Assembly: GCA_963812335.1 (NCBI GenBank)
Contig: CAWEUU010000004.1
Span: forward strand, 695,865-759,864
DNA length: 64,000 nt
Direction of reading: 5' to 3'
DNA from: VRUE01 sp963812335
GTDB taxonomy: Bacteria; Actinomycetota; Thermoleophilia; Solirubrobacterales; 70-9
Of the stretch, positions 23,526 through 32,310 are shown piece by piece. The position numbers were made by a program, and so were the translations under genes. Numbering within the stretch: position 1 is the stretch's first letter; every line of letters starts with the position of its first letter. The notes under the pieces are model-generated. The model saw only the letters and a list, made by a program, of their open reading frames with translations, ran no database searches and was not told the origin of the DNA.

Positions 23526-25253
23526 GTGAGCACTCCGTCAACCGACGCGCAGCGGCGTCGCCGCCTGATCACCCGCGCCCTGCCGCTCAGCTTCGTCGCG
23601 ATCGTCGCCTTCACCCTCGGCGCCGTGGCGGGCACACCCGGGTCGCCGGAAAAGGAAGCCGCGGAACGCTTTGCCGAGGCCTGGAGCCGCACGGACTTCG
23701 GCTCGATGTATCGCGAGCTGAATGAAGGATCCCGGCGCGCGGTCGGCGTTAAGCAGTTCGCCAAGGCCTACCGCGAAGCGGCCGAGCTGGCGACGCTGCG
23801 CACACTGACCGTCGACTCGCCCGGCGATCCGCGCAGCACCGGCGGACGGAACGTGGTCCCGGTCCCGGTCCGGGCCGGCACGGTCGCCTTCGGCGATGTC
23901 TCCACCGAGATTGGAGTCCCCTATTCCGATGGTGGCGTCGCCTGGGACCCGAGCCTCGTCTTCCCCGGCCTACGTCGCGGCGAGCAGCTCGAAAACCGGC
24001 TCGACCTCGCCGAACGGGCGCCGATCCTCGCTCGTGACGGCACGGCGCTCGCCGAGGGCCCGGCGGCCGAACGCGAACACCCGCTTGGCGACGCCGCGAT
24101 CGACGTCACCGGCGAAGTCGGCGAAGCATCCGAGGAAGACCCGGTGACACTCGCCAGGCAGGGCTTCCCGCCCGAAGCCCCGGTCGGGGTCAGCGGCCTC
24201 GAGCAGGCCTTCAACCGCCGCCTCGCAGGCAGGCCGGGCGGTTCGCTGTTGGCCGCCGGAAACAGCTCGACCCGGATCCTCTCCCAGGCCGAGCCCGAGC
24301 CCGGCGCACCGGTGAAGACGACGATCGACCCGGACCTGCAGGTTGCCGCCGTCTCGGCCCTCGCCGGTCGCGCAGGCGGCGTCGCCGTCCTCGACGCCTC
24401 GCGCGGAGACGTGCGGGCGCTGGCCGGCCAGGCCTTCTCGGCCCCACAGCCGCCCGGCTCGACCTTCAAGACGATCACGACGACGGCGGCGCTGCAGAAG
24501 GGCATCGTCTCGCTGGAGACCGAATTCGAGATCGTTGACGGGGTCAACGTCGGCGGCCGCTTCATCAGCAACGCCAATGGCGAGCTCTGCGGCGGCACCT
24601 TCAGCGAAGCGTTTGCCGAGTCCTGCAACGCCGACTTCGCCCCGCTGGGACCGCAGATCGGCAACGACGGGATGGTCGAGATCGCCGAGCGCTTCGGCTT
24701 CAACTCGCCGCCGACTCTTTACGCGGAGCAGATCGTCGAGGCGGTCGAACCGGCCGAATCGACGATCCCGCAGGAGATCGGCGAGGACATCGACCTCGGG
24801 GTGAGCGCGATCGGCCAGGGCGAAGTGCTGGCGACGCCGCTGCAGATGGCGAGCGTCGCGCAGACGATCGCCAACGGCGGCGTGCGCGAGGCGACCTCGG
24901 TCGTCGCCAACCGCAAGCTGCGGCCGGAGCTCAAGCCCGTGCGGGTGATGTCGAAGAAGATCGCCCGCGAACTGAACGGGCTGATGGTCGGGGTCGTCAC
25001 CGGCGGCACCGGATTCGCCGCCGCCATCCCCGAGGCCCAGGTCGCCGGCAAGACCGGCACCGCCGAGCTCGGCCCGCGCCCCGACTCAAAAAACGAAGAA
25101 GAACCCGAGCAGATCAAGGACGCCTGGTTCATGGCCTTCGCTCCGGCCGAGAAGCCCCGCCTCACCGTCGGCGTGCTGCTGATCGAAGCCGAAGCCGCCG
25201 GCGGCGAAGTGGCCGCGCCGATCGCCGGCCAGGTGCTCTCCGCCGGGCTCTAG
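23526..25253 (+). CDS. Class B penicillin-binding protein (transpeptidase with MecA-N/NTF2-like domain)
   Basis: It cross-links peptidoglycan peptides outside the membrane. The 575 residues begin with one membrane anchor (LPLSFVAIVAFTLGAVAG). An NTF2-like MecA-N domain follows (about 40-140: AERFAEAWSRTDFGSMYREL), then a dimerisation region and the transpeptidase domain. The active-site motifs are GSTFK (Ser near 311), SCN (in AESCNADF) and KTG (in AGKTGTAEL, near 504). Mycobacterial PbpA/PbpB-like enzymes are the nearest type I can name. No cell-division partner is next to it. Start GTG 23526 is supported by a leaderless -10. Confidence 0.9.
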   Translation: MSTPSTDAQRRRRLITRALPLSFVAIVAFTLGAVAGTPGSPEKEAAERFAEAWSRTDFGSMYRELNEGSRRAVGVKQFAKAYREAAELATLRTLTVDSPGDPRSTGGRNVVPVPVRAGTVAFGDVSTEIGVPYSDGGVAWDPSLVFPGLRRGEQLENRLDLAERAPILARDGTALAEGPAAEREHPLGDAAIDVTGEVGEASEEDPVTLARQGFPPEAPVGVSGLEQAFNRRLAGRPGGSLLAAGNSSTRILSQAEPEPGAPVKTTIDPDLQVAAVSALAGRAGGVAVLDASRGDVRALAGQAFSAPQPPGSTFKTITTTAALQKGIVSLETEFEIVDGVNVGGRFISNANGELCGGTFSEAFAESCNADFAPLGPQIGNDGMVEIAERFGFNSPPTLYAEQIVEAVEPAESTIPQEIGEDIDLGVSAIGQGEVLATPLQMASVAQTIANGGVREATSVVANRKLRPELKPVRVMSKKIARELNGLMVGVVTGGTGFAAAIPEAQVAGKTGTAELGPRPDSKNEEEPEQIKDAWFMAFAPAEKPRLTVGVLLIEAEAAGGEVAAPIAGQVLSAGL

Positions 25254-25262
25254 GCGACGGCG

Positions 25263-25811
25263 CTAGAGGTCGAGCGTAACCGTCGCCGGGCCGTCATCGC
25301 CCGGGATGGAGAGGATCAGCGGGCGGTTCTCGGAGGCCGAGGCGGGCAGCTCGAAGATCAGCAGCGAGCCCTCGATCGGGCCCTGCTGCGGAGTCGAGTC
25401 GAGAATCGGAATCTGTTCCTGCGATTCGACCGTGCCACCGAGCGGGAAGGCGTAGAGGCTCTCGCTCTCAAGCGCCTCGAAGGTCTTGTGGTCGGCGTCG
25501 GTGATCGTGAACGAGTCGGCGAGCTCCTGCTCCTCTTCGCTCTCGTTCTGAACTTCGAGGAAGACGCCGAAATAGGCGGAGCCGGCCGGCGCTTCGGACT
25601 GGCCGACGAGGTAGGCGGAGTCCTCGTTGTCGTTGGGGTTGAGGAAGCGCGAGAAGATCACGTTGTACTTGAGCTCGCCCAGCTCGACCGGCTGGCCCTC
25701 GACCACGTCCTTGGACTCTTCGCCGGAGCCGCAGGCGGCTAGCGCGAAGGCCGCGGCGGCGAGCGCGAGTGCGGCGAGCAGCGGCAGGGCGATTCTGCGA
25801 ACGGAGGCCAT
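25263..25811 (-). CDS. DUF4352-like secreted lipoprotein
   Basis: The 182-residue precursor has a lipoprotein signal peptide (basic MASVRR, long Ala/Leu core, lipobox ALAAC at Cys27). An immunoglobulin-like beta-sandwich follows, typical of DUF4352/telokin-like proteins (ELKYNVIFSRFLNP, then YFGVFLEVQNESEEEQEL and ITDADHKTF). It should sit on the outer membrane face. Members are often of unknown role in the envelope. The hexamer TAGACT ends 10 bases before the ATG. It converges on the PBP gene with 9 bases between the stops. Confidence 0.78.
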   Translation of the reverse strand: MASVRRIALPLLAALALAAAAFALAACGSGEESKDVVEGQPVELGELKYNVIFSRFLNPNDNEDSAYLVGQSEAPAGSAYFGVFLEVQNESEEEQELADSFTITDADHKTFEALESESLYAFPLGGTVESQEQIPILDSTPQQGPIEGSLLIFELPASASENRPLILSIPGDDGPATVTLDL

Positions 25812-25837
25812 CGGCGGCGAGAGTCTATTAACCGCGC

Positions 25838-26356
25838 CTACGGGATGCCGGTCGCGTGGGGGTTGCCGCCGGCGACGGCGATCGGGGCGGGCGCCGCCGC
25901 GTCACTCTCGATCCGGTCGCGCAACCGGCGCAGCGCCTCGTGCCAGCCGCGCCGCTGCCAGTGGGCGTTGCCCGAGAGCACCTCCAGTGCCCGGTCGAGC
26001 GGGTTGGACGGCTCGGTCCAGTGCGCGACGCGGAGCCTGGTCAGCGAGCCGCCGCTCTCGGTCAGCTCCCAGACCGTGGTCGAGGGGATTCGGTTGCCAC
26101 GACCGCCCCGGCCGTGCTCGACCAGCTTGTGCGGCGGCTCCAACTCGGCGATCGCGGTGTCCGTCCAGACCTTGCGCAGCGGCGCGATGACGCGAAAGCG
26201 GGCGCCCGCCCCGACCCCGCTCGACTCGATCCGGGTGAGGTGGAAGCCGCTGAGGAAATGGTCGGTGAAGGAAGGGCGGTCGGCGAGGTCGGCGAGCGTC
26301 GCGAAGACGCGCTCGCGCGAAGCGTCGATCTCTATCTCTGCGCCGAACGGACCCAT
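25838..26356 (-). CDS. SRPBCC/polyketide-cyclase-like protein
   Basis: The 172-residue protein has the START-like fold signature of the SRPBCC superfamily: an N-terminal strand FGAEIEIDASRERVFATLAD, the mid-region VGAGARFRVIAP, TVWELTESGGSLTRLRV, and a long C-terminal helix HWQRRGWHEALRRLRDRIE. Such proteins bind a hydrophobic ligand in a deep cavity; which one is unknown. It is cytosolic. TAGAAT on the minus strand ends 11 bases before the ATG. It stands 26 bases upstream of the lipoprotein gene on the same strand and may share its transcript. Confidence 0.82.
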   Translation of the reverse strand: MGPFGAEIEIDASRERVFATLADLADRPSFTDHFLSGFHLTRIESSGVGAGARFRVIAPLRKVWTDTAIAELEPPHKLVEHGRGGRGNRIPSTTVWELTESGGSLTRLRVAHWTEPSNPLDRALEVLSGNAHWQRRGWHEALRRLRDRIESDAAAPAPIAVAGGNPHATGIP

Positions 26357-26448
26357 GGGGAGGGGCGATTCTATGCGGAAAATTGCGGATGACGCCGCTC
26401 GTATCAGGCGCTACGCTCTGCCGGCGAGAGCGTCGGAAAGGAGTAGCC

Positions 26449-27033
26449 ATGACCAGTCTCACCCCCGCCCCGATTCCAGCTTCCGACCGCTATGCCGCTG
26501 GGACATATCCCGGGCATGGCACCTACTACTGCGTCGAGTGCGGCTCTCAGCTCTCGCTGCGCGAGGACGACCGGCTGCCCCCGTGCCCCCGCTGCGGCAC
26601 GACGAGCTTCCAGCTCGACTCGATTTTTGAGCCCATGCAGGAGCACGCCGAGACCACGGCCGAGTTCGAGGTCCCCGACGATGCCGCTCCCTCGAGCTGG
26701 CTGGAAGAGCTGCGAGCGGCGTTGAGGCCCGGCAGCCGTCATCTGGTCTGCCGCGACGAGCAGGGCGAGGTGCGCGACTTCGAGATCGGCGCCGGCTGGT
26801 CGCGGATCGGCCGCAGCATCGCCGCCGACGTCCGGCTCGACGACCCCAGCGTCTCCCGCCGTCACGCCCTTGTGGTCTCCGAACCGGGCAGGTCGCTGCG
26901 CGTGCTCGACGACCGCAGCCTCAATGGCATCCTCGTCAACGGCGAGGTGGTCGAGTGGGGCAGGCTCGAGGACGGCGACGAGCTGACGATCGGCAGCTAC
27001 CGGCTGTACGCGCTGTACGCGCTCGAAGCCTGA
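26449..27033 (+). CDS. Zinc-ribbon plus FHA-domain protein
   Basis: A 194-residue cytosolic protein. Residues 25-55 form a zinc ribbon with Cys28, Cys31, Cys46 and Cys49 (YCVECG and PCPRCG). Residues about 105-190 are an FHA domain with SRIGRS, DPSVSRRHA and DRSLNGILVNG, which binds phosphothreonine on a partner protein. It thus probably reads out Ser/Thr kinase signalling; no kinase gene is in the window. A strong Shine-Dalgarno AAAGGAG lies 5 bases before the ATG, with TACGCT (26412-26417) as a possible -10. That makes it one of the few conventional leader-plus-SD starts here. Confidence 0.88.
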   Translation: MTSLTPAPIPASDRYAAGTYPGHGTYYCVECGSQLSLREDDRLPPCPRCGTTSFQLDSIFEPMQEHAETTAEFEVPDDAAPSSWLEELRAALRPGSRHLVCRDEQGEVRDFEIGAGWSRIGRSIAADVRLDDPSVSRRHALVVSEPGRSLRVLDDRSLNGILVNGEVVEWGRLEDGDELTIGSYRLYALYALEA

Positions 27034-27069
27034 GCGTCGCCTGACGCAAATTCCGGCCTACGGCGGCCG

Positions 27070-27075
27070 TAGAGT
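27070..27075 (+). promoter_or_regulatory. -10 hexamer TAGAGT, leaderless start at 27083
   Basis: It ends 7 bases before the ATG at 27083. Confidence 0.4.
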
Positions 27076-27082
27076 GGGCGGC

Positions 27083-27448
27083 ATGGATGCCCCCAACGAT
27101 CCCTCGATCGCGGCCGAGCAGGCCCGCGCCCGCCTGCACGAAGAGATAGAGCGCGTCCGCAGCGGCGTCGAGGAGATGCTGACCGAACAGGACAACCACG
27201 ACCACCCGGAGCTGCGCAGGGAGCTCGAGGAGATCCGCAAGGAGACCAGGCGCTATGTGAAGAAGCGCGTCGCCAAGGCGGAGCGGCGAACGGGCAAGCG
27301 CCTCGCCGCGATCGAACGCCGGATCGACCAAGTGGAGCAGGACCGCCAACACGCCGAGTGGCGCATCCACACCAACACTGAGGCAATGCTGGATGGCCTC
27401 CTAAAAGAGGTCCGAGCCATAGCCGACCTCTTGTCCCAAGCACGCTAA
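27083..27448 (+). CDS. Coiled-coil protein of unknown function
   Basis: The 121-residue product is almost entirely charged helix, with heptad-like Glu/Arg/Lys patterns (ARARLHEEIERVRSGVEEML, then RRELEEIRKETRRYVKKRVAKAERR and RLAAIERRIDQVEQDR). It should form a long coiled coil. It has no membrane segment or catalytic motif. ATG 27083 is preferred to GTG 27074 because of the -10 hexamer. It is followed directly by a long inverted repeat that separates it from the convergent gltB. Confidence 0.65.
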   Translation: MDAPNDPSIAAEQARARLHEEIERVRSGVEEMLTEQDNHDHPELRRELEEIRKETRRYVKKRVAKAERRTGKRLAAIERRIDQVEQDRQHAEWRIHTNTEAMLDGLLKEVRAIADLLSQAR

Positions 27449-27547
27449 GGGACCGGGCACCCCTCCTGCAGAACTTGTGAGCCGGGCAGGCGTCCGCGCC
27501 CATGCAGGCTACTGGCGGCGGGTTCGGCAGGAGGGGTGCCCGGTCCC
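27449..27547. terminator. Long inverted repeat between coiled-coil gene and gltB
   Basis: Perfect 21-bp arms at 27449-27469 and 27527-27547 (GGGACCGGGCACCCCTCCTG plus C, and its complement) flank a 57-base spacer. Each arm touches a stop codon of one of the convergent genes. There is no T-run, so it may act as a stable RNA end or structured 3' tail rather than a classical terminator. Confidence 0.6.
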
Positions 27548-27548
27548 T

Positions 27549-30500
27549 CTACTCGGTCGAGATAGACGGATCGGCCTGCACCTTGTGCGGCACGATCATC
27601 AGGAAGTTGCTCGCCGCGTCGGCACCGAGCGCGGCGATCCGCTCGGCCTCCTCGTCCTGACCCGTGGCGCGCAGCTCGTCGCAGTAATGCGAGAGCAGAT
27701 CGTCAACGTCGAGCAGGGCCTCGGTGTCGAGGTCCTTGAGCTCCACTTTGGCGCCCTCGCCCAGCCGCGCCTCGATCGAGTCGCGGTCGATGCCGAAGGC
27801 GTTGTGACGGACGTAGACCCTGCCGCCGGTCATCCCGGCGCAGGCCCAGGGGCCGAGATCACCGAGCACGATCGCGCGGCCGGAGGTCATGTACTCGAAA
27901 GCAAAGCCCTTGGCGTTGGCGCGGTCGACGACGCAGCCGCGGCTGTCGTCGATTTCCTCCTCGGGCTCGCCGCCGAGCACCACGTCGGCGCCGGAGAGGC
28001 GGATGCAGAAGCGCGAGTCGGCCGATCCCTGGACGAAGAGGCGGCCGCGCTGGGCGCCGTAGGCGAACGACTTGCCGACCGAGCCGTTGACGCGGCGGCC
28101 CTTGGCCCCCTTGCCCTTGAGCACGGCGACGGTGCCGCCCAGCATCGTCTTGCCGACGCCGTCCTGGGCGCCGCCCTCGACCCGAATCGAGACGCCGTAG
28201 GCGTTGAAGGCGCCGAGCCCCTGGCCGGCGACCGAGCCGCCGTTGAAGCTGAGGTCGGCGAGCACGTCGTCGTTGGACTCCGGGCCGCCGTCGAAGATGC
28301 GAGCCCGGGCGATCGCCCCTGCGAGCTCGGTGCCGAGCACGCGGTCGTTGGCATCGGTGGCGCGCGGGAACCGGCTGTTGACGGTGCCGCCACCGGAGCA
28401 GACTTCACCGGCCAGGGATGCGATCTGAGCGGAGGCCTGCTTGTTCTCCATGCGGATCGGGCGAGCGACGACAAGGCCCGCCTCGGCCCGCTCCTCGGCG
28501 ATCTCCTCGGCCACCGGCAGATCGAGCGGCTCGAGGTCGAGGAACTCCTCCAGCGGGGTGATCAACGGCGCCAGGTCGACCTGGTCGTGGTGGGAGACCT
28601 GCTCGAGCAGGTCGTAGCGGCCGACCAGGTCCTGGGCGCGGTCGTAGCCAAGTGAGGCGACAACCTGCTTGACCTCCTCGCCCATCGCCTGGAAGAAGCG
28701 GGCGCAGCTCTCCGCCGCGGTGTCGACCGCCTGCGGGGTGAACTTCTTGAGGCCGTGGTCCTGGGCCTGCTCGACGGTCTCGATCTGGGTCGCGATGCCG
28801 ACGTGGCAGGTGTCGAGCTGGCAGCCGCGGCAGATCGTGCAACCGAGGCTGACCATCGCCAGGGTGCCGAAGCCGACCCGGTTGGCGCCAAGGCAGTGCA
28901 GCTTGACGATGTCGTGGCCGGTTCGGTAGCCGCCGTCGGCCCAGATCTCGACCCGGTTGCGCAGCCCGGCCTCCATCAGCGCCCGGTGCACGGCGCGGGT
29001 GCCGATGTCGGAGGGCAGGCCGACGTGGCGCAGTGCGTGCTGACGGGCGGCGCCGGTGCCCCCCTCGAAGCCCGAGAGGGTGATGATGTCGGCGCCAGCC
29101 TTGGCGATGCCGAGGCCGATCGTGCCGATGTTCGGCACCACCGGCACCTTGACCGAGACGCGCACGTCCGGGTTGACCGTCTTCAGCTCGTCGATCAGCT
29201 CGGCCAGGTCCTCGATCGAGTAGAGGTCGTGGTTGTTGGAGGGCGAGATCAGGTCGGTGCCCGGCGCGGCGTTACGCGCGGCGGCGACCTTCTCGGAGAC
29301 CTTCTTGCCTGGCAGGTGGCCGCCCTCGCCGGGCTTGGCGCCCTGGCCGATCTTGATCTCGGCGACGTAGGAGGAGTTGATCATCTCCGCCGAGACGCCA
29401 AATCGGCCCGAGGCGACCTGCTGGCCGCGCCACTTGCGGTACTGCCCGTACATGTCGCGGATCTCGCCGCCCTCGCCGTTGACGCAGAGCACGTTGATCG
29501 ATTTCGCCGCCTCGGCGTAGGCGCGGAAGGCGGGCTCGGACTGCGAGCCGAAGCTCATCGAGGAGATCACGACCGGGTAGTCATGATGGCCGACGCCGGC
29601 ATCGACCGTGGCCGGGTCAACCGGTTCGCGGTCGCCCTTCAACCCCATGATGTGACGCATCGAGATCGGGCTCTGGGCCTCCAGGTCGCGCACTTTCTCG
29701 CTGTATTCGGTGTAGTCGCCGGAGCCGTTGGCGGTGGCGATCGCGGCCTTGTAGACCTTGGGGTAGAAGCGGAACGTCTTCGCCGGTTTGGCGCTCTCGT
29801 CGCCGCTCAGCACCTGGGCGCGTTCGTTGCTGCTTTCGTCGAGCTGCTCGAAGCCGGCGCCGCCCTTCTCGGAGGCGGCGAAGGCCTCGGTCTGGAAGAT
29901 CTCGGCCAGCTCGGGGCGGATCCCGATCGAGGAGAACTGGCGCGCGTAGCCGCGCACCTCGTGGATCCCGATCGTCGAGATCACTTTCTCGATCCCCTTC
30001 TCCAGGGCCGCGCAGAGGTTGCCGATGTCGGTGCGGTAATCCTCGACGCAGATCACCTCGATCATCGTGTACGGGCAGACGCCGTTGGCGCCGAGCCCGA
30101 GCGCGAGCATCGTGTCGTGGACGTTGCGAATCGCGGCCGAGCGCAGGACGATTCCGCAGCGCCGCCGCAGGTTCTCCTCGCCGGGCTCGACCCGGAACTG
30201 CTTCAGCGCCTGATCGATCGCGGAGGTGGCCAGGTGCGGATCGAGGTAGCGCCGCTCGCCGTCGTAGACGGTGCGGTCGGTGAGCACCAGCAGCTCGGCC
30301 CCGTCGCGAACCATCTTCACCGCCTCCTGCCTGATCCGGTTGATCGCCCCGCGCGTCGTCTCCGACTCGAGCAGCGAGATGTCGACCGCGGCGGCGCGGC
30401 CGCGGAACTCCTCCCAGAGGTCCTCGAGCAGGTAGGTGTAGCGCTCACGGGCGATCTCGCGATAGCTCTTGTCGGAGAGCGGCGCCAGCCCGTGGTGACC

Positions 30501-32222
30501 GCCGAGGATCACCGGGAACGAGGTCTCGACGGTGCCGGTGTCCTCGCCGGCCGCGTCGATCGAAGGGCGGCGGCCGAAGACCGAGCGGGTCGAGAAGTGC
30601 TCCATCTCACGCTCGCGGTCGATCGCCGGGTTGGTGACGACGGCGACCGTCTCCTTGAAGTAGTCGGCGAGGTTCTGGCGCTCGGGCGAGAGTGCCGCCA
30701 GCGGGCCGTCGTAGCCGAGCGATCCGACCGGCTCGGCCCCGTTGGAGGCCATCTGCTGGACCAGTTTCACGTCGTCGCGCTGCCAGCCGAAGCCGGCGAG
30801 GATGCGGTCCTCGACCTTGACCGGCTCTTCGGGGCCCGCGTCGGAGTAGCCCGGCACGTCGGCGCCCTCGAGCGGGCCGCCGGTGTCGAGCGCGCGGTCG
30901 TAGGGCCCCGCCTGCTCGGCCCCGTTGCGCGCCAGCCAGCGGTCGCGGACGATGCGCAGCATCTCGTCGTGGGCGTGCAGGGTCGAGCGGCGCACGGCGC
31001 GGTCGATCGAGACCAGCGCCTTCTCGCCCGGGGCGAGCGGCTTCGGCTCGGAGACCATCTCGCCGACGGCGACCACACCGGGCTCGGAGCTGAAGACGTA
31101 ATCCTCGCCGGTCTCGATCTGCCAGAGCGGGCGCAGGCCGAGCGCGTCGGCGGAGAAGGCGCACTCGTCGCCGTGGCGGGCGATCAGCGCCACCGGGCCC
31201 TGCGCGAACGGGCCCATCGCCTGGCGCATGTACATGTAGAAGCGGTGCAGGTCGTCGGGCAGCGAGCGGATCTCGTTGACGATCGGCGGCACGACCATCT
31301 CCATCGCCTCGGCGAGGCTGAGCCCGTCGCGGCTGACCAGCGTCGCGATCGTGCGGTTGAGGTCCTGCGAGTCCGACGAGTCGGGCTGGATCGGCACGCC
31401 GAGCATGCGCGCCTCCTGGCGCAGCTGGGCGATCGTGTTGATCTCGCCGTTGTGGCCGAGCACCGAGAACGGCTGCACCCTCTTGAATGAAGGCCAGGTG
31501 TTGGTCGAGTAGCGGTTGTGGCCGAAGGCCCCGATCGTCTCGAAGCGCTCGTCGCGCAGGTCCGGGTAGTACTCGCCGAGCACGATCGGCGCGCCCATCA
31601 CCTTGTAGACGCAGATCGTCGCCGAGAACGAGGGGATGTGGACGCCGAGCTCGCGCTCGAGCTCGATCAAGAGGTCGAAGAGGACGCGGTCGCGGCGCGA
31701 GGCGTCGGCGACGAGGCCGCCGATCTGCCAGAAGTGGGGCTCCTCCTCACGCGCGGTCGGGCCCAGCGCAGGCGAGTCGACGACGCCGATGCGCTCGGCG
31801 AGGATGCGGAAGCCGCCGCTGCCGAGCAGCTCGCGGGCGTCGTGCTGGATCTTCTCGAGGTCCTGCGAGCGCTCGACGAAGACGTGGGCGACGGCGAAGG
31901 CGTCGTCGAGGGTCAGCGAGGGGTCGTGGCCGCCGGAGCGGACCTCCTCGGCCCAGATCTTGCGCGGGATGTCGAGCAGCAGGCCGCAGCCGTCACCCTC
32001 GCCGTCGACGTTGCCGGCGCGGTGGAGCATCTTCCCCAGCGCCGGGATCGCGCGCTCGATCGGTTCGTGGCTCGGTGTCGCGTCCTTGCGCACCGAAGCG
32101 TAGATCGCGCAGGCGTCCTTGTCCTCGACGCTGGGCGGCGATACGAGCGGCCGGTAGGCGCGCTCCGGCGAGTAGCGAAGGGTGCTCTCGCCGCCGTTCT
32201 CACGAGACTGGGTATGGGACAT
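27549..32222 (-). CDS. gltB: Glutamate synthase large subunit
   Basis: GltB makes glutamate from glutamine and 2-oxoglutarate in the cytosol. The 1557 residues show the class-II glutaminase domain with catalytic Cys38 (DKDACAIYASV; the preceding 37 residues would be removed). The central domain, the FMN/synthase domain with 3Fe-4S cysteines CTICRGCQLDTCHVG, and the C-terminal GxGxG helix (GGSVAGQGLGAFNAYG) follow in order. The small subunit GltD, which supplies electrons from NADPH, is not in the window, so it is elsewhere or the enzyme uses ferredoxin. GGGAGG precedes the ATG. The threonine operon ends 86 bases upstream at a hairpin. Confidence 0.95.
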   Translation of the reverse strand: MSHTQSRENGGESTLRYSPERAYRPLVSPPSVEDKDACAIYASVRKDATPSHEPIERAIPALGKMLHRAGNVDGEGDGCGLLLDIPRKIWAEEVRSGGHDPSLTLDDAFAVAHVFVERSQDLEKIQHDARELLGSGGFRILAERIGVVDSPALGPTAREEEPHFWQIGGLVADASRRDRVLFDLLIELERELGVHIPSFSATICVYKVMGAPIVLGEYYPDLRDERFETIGAFGHNRYSTNTWPSFKRVQPFSVLGHNGEINTIAQLRQEARMLGVPIQPDSSDSQDLNRTIATLVSRDGLSLAEAMEMVVPPIVNEIRSLPDDLHRFYMYMRQAMGPFAQGPVALIARHGDECAFSADALGLRPLWQIETGEDYVFSSEPGVVAVGEMVSEPKPLAPGEKALVSIDRAVRRSTLHAHDEMLRIVRDRWLARNGAEQAGPYDRALDTGGPLEGADVPGYSDAGPEEPVKVEDRILAGFGWQRDDVKLVQQMASNGAEPVGSLGYDGPLAALSPERQNLADYFKETVAVVTNPAIDREREMEHFSTRSVFGRRPSIDAAGEDTGTVETSFPVILGGHHGLAPLSDKSYREIARERYTYLLEDLWEEFRGRAAAVDISLLESETTRGAINRIRQEAVKMVRDGAELLVLTDRTVYDGERRYLDPHLATSAIDQALKQFRVEPGEENLRRRCGIVLRSAAIRNVHDTMLALGLGANGVCPYTMIEVICVEDYRTDIGNLCAALEKGIEKVISTIGIHEVRGYARQFSSIGIRPELAEIFQTEAFAASEKGGAGFEQLDESSNERAQVLSGDESAKPAKTFRFYPKVYKAAIATANGSGDYTEYSEKVRDLEAQSPISMRHIMGLKGDREPVDPATVDAGVGHHDYPVVISSMSFGSQSEPAFRAYAEAAKSINVLCVNGEGGEIRDMYGQYRKWRGQQVASGRFGVSAEMINSSYVAEIKIGQGAKPGEGGHLPGKKVSEKVAAARNAAPGTDLISPSNNHDLYSIEDLAELIDELKTVNPDVRVSVKVPVVPNIGTIGLGIAKAGADIITLSGFEGGTGAARQHALRHVGLPSDIGTRAVHRALMEAGLRNRVEIWADGGYRTGHDIVKLHCLGANRVGFGTLAMVSLGCTICRGCQLDTCHVGIATQIETVEQAQDHGLKKFTPQAVDTAAESCARFFQAMGEEVKQVVASLGYDRAQDLVGRYDLLEQVSHHDQVDLAPLITPLEEFLDLEPLDLPVAEEIAEERAEAGLVVARPIRMENKQASAQIASLAGEVCSGGGTVNSRFPRATDANDRVLGTELAGAIARARIFDGGPESNDDVLADLSFNGGSVAGQGLGAFNAYGVSIRVEGGAQDGVGKTMLGGTVAVLKGKGAKGRRVNGSVGKSFAYGAQRGRLFVQGSADSRFCIRLSGADVVLGGEPEEEIDDSRGCVVDRANAKGFAFEYMTSGRAIVLGDLGPWACAGMTGGRVYVRHNAFGIDRDSIEARLGEGAKVELKDLDTEALLDVDDLLSHYCDELRATGQDEEAERIAALGADAASNFLMIVPHKVQADPSISTE

Positions 32223-32288
32223 CTCGACCTCCCGGTTTCCGCGCCTTCTCCGAGCGGGCGCGCGACGGGTTGACAGGTTGGCAGATTA

Positions 32289-32310
32289 TAGGGAGCGCGC
32301 CCGCTCCCTA
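32289..32310. terminator. Hairpin terminator of the lysA-hom-thrC-thrB operon
   Basis: TAGGGAGCG (32289-32297) and CGCTCCCTA (32302-32310) form a perfect 9-bp stem with a 4-base loop. On the minus strand the stem begins with the thrB stop codon and is followed by TAATC, a weak T-containing tail. Confidence 0.7.

Noticed and set aside
28755..31490. Long open frame (911 codons) antisense to gltB
   Set aside because: The product is Asp/Val/Leu/Arg-rich with no domain pattern. It mirrors the third-codon GC bias of the real gltB, which has all catalytic motifs.
32271..32294. TTGACA...TATAGG as a plus-strand promoter
   Set aside because: The spacing is only about 12 bases, and the direction would read antisense into the thrB operon.
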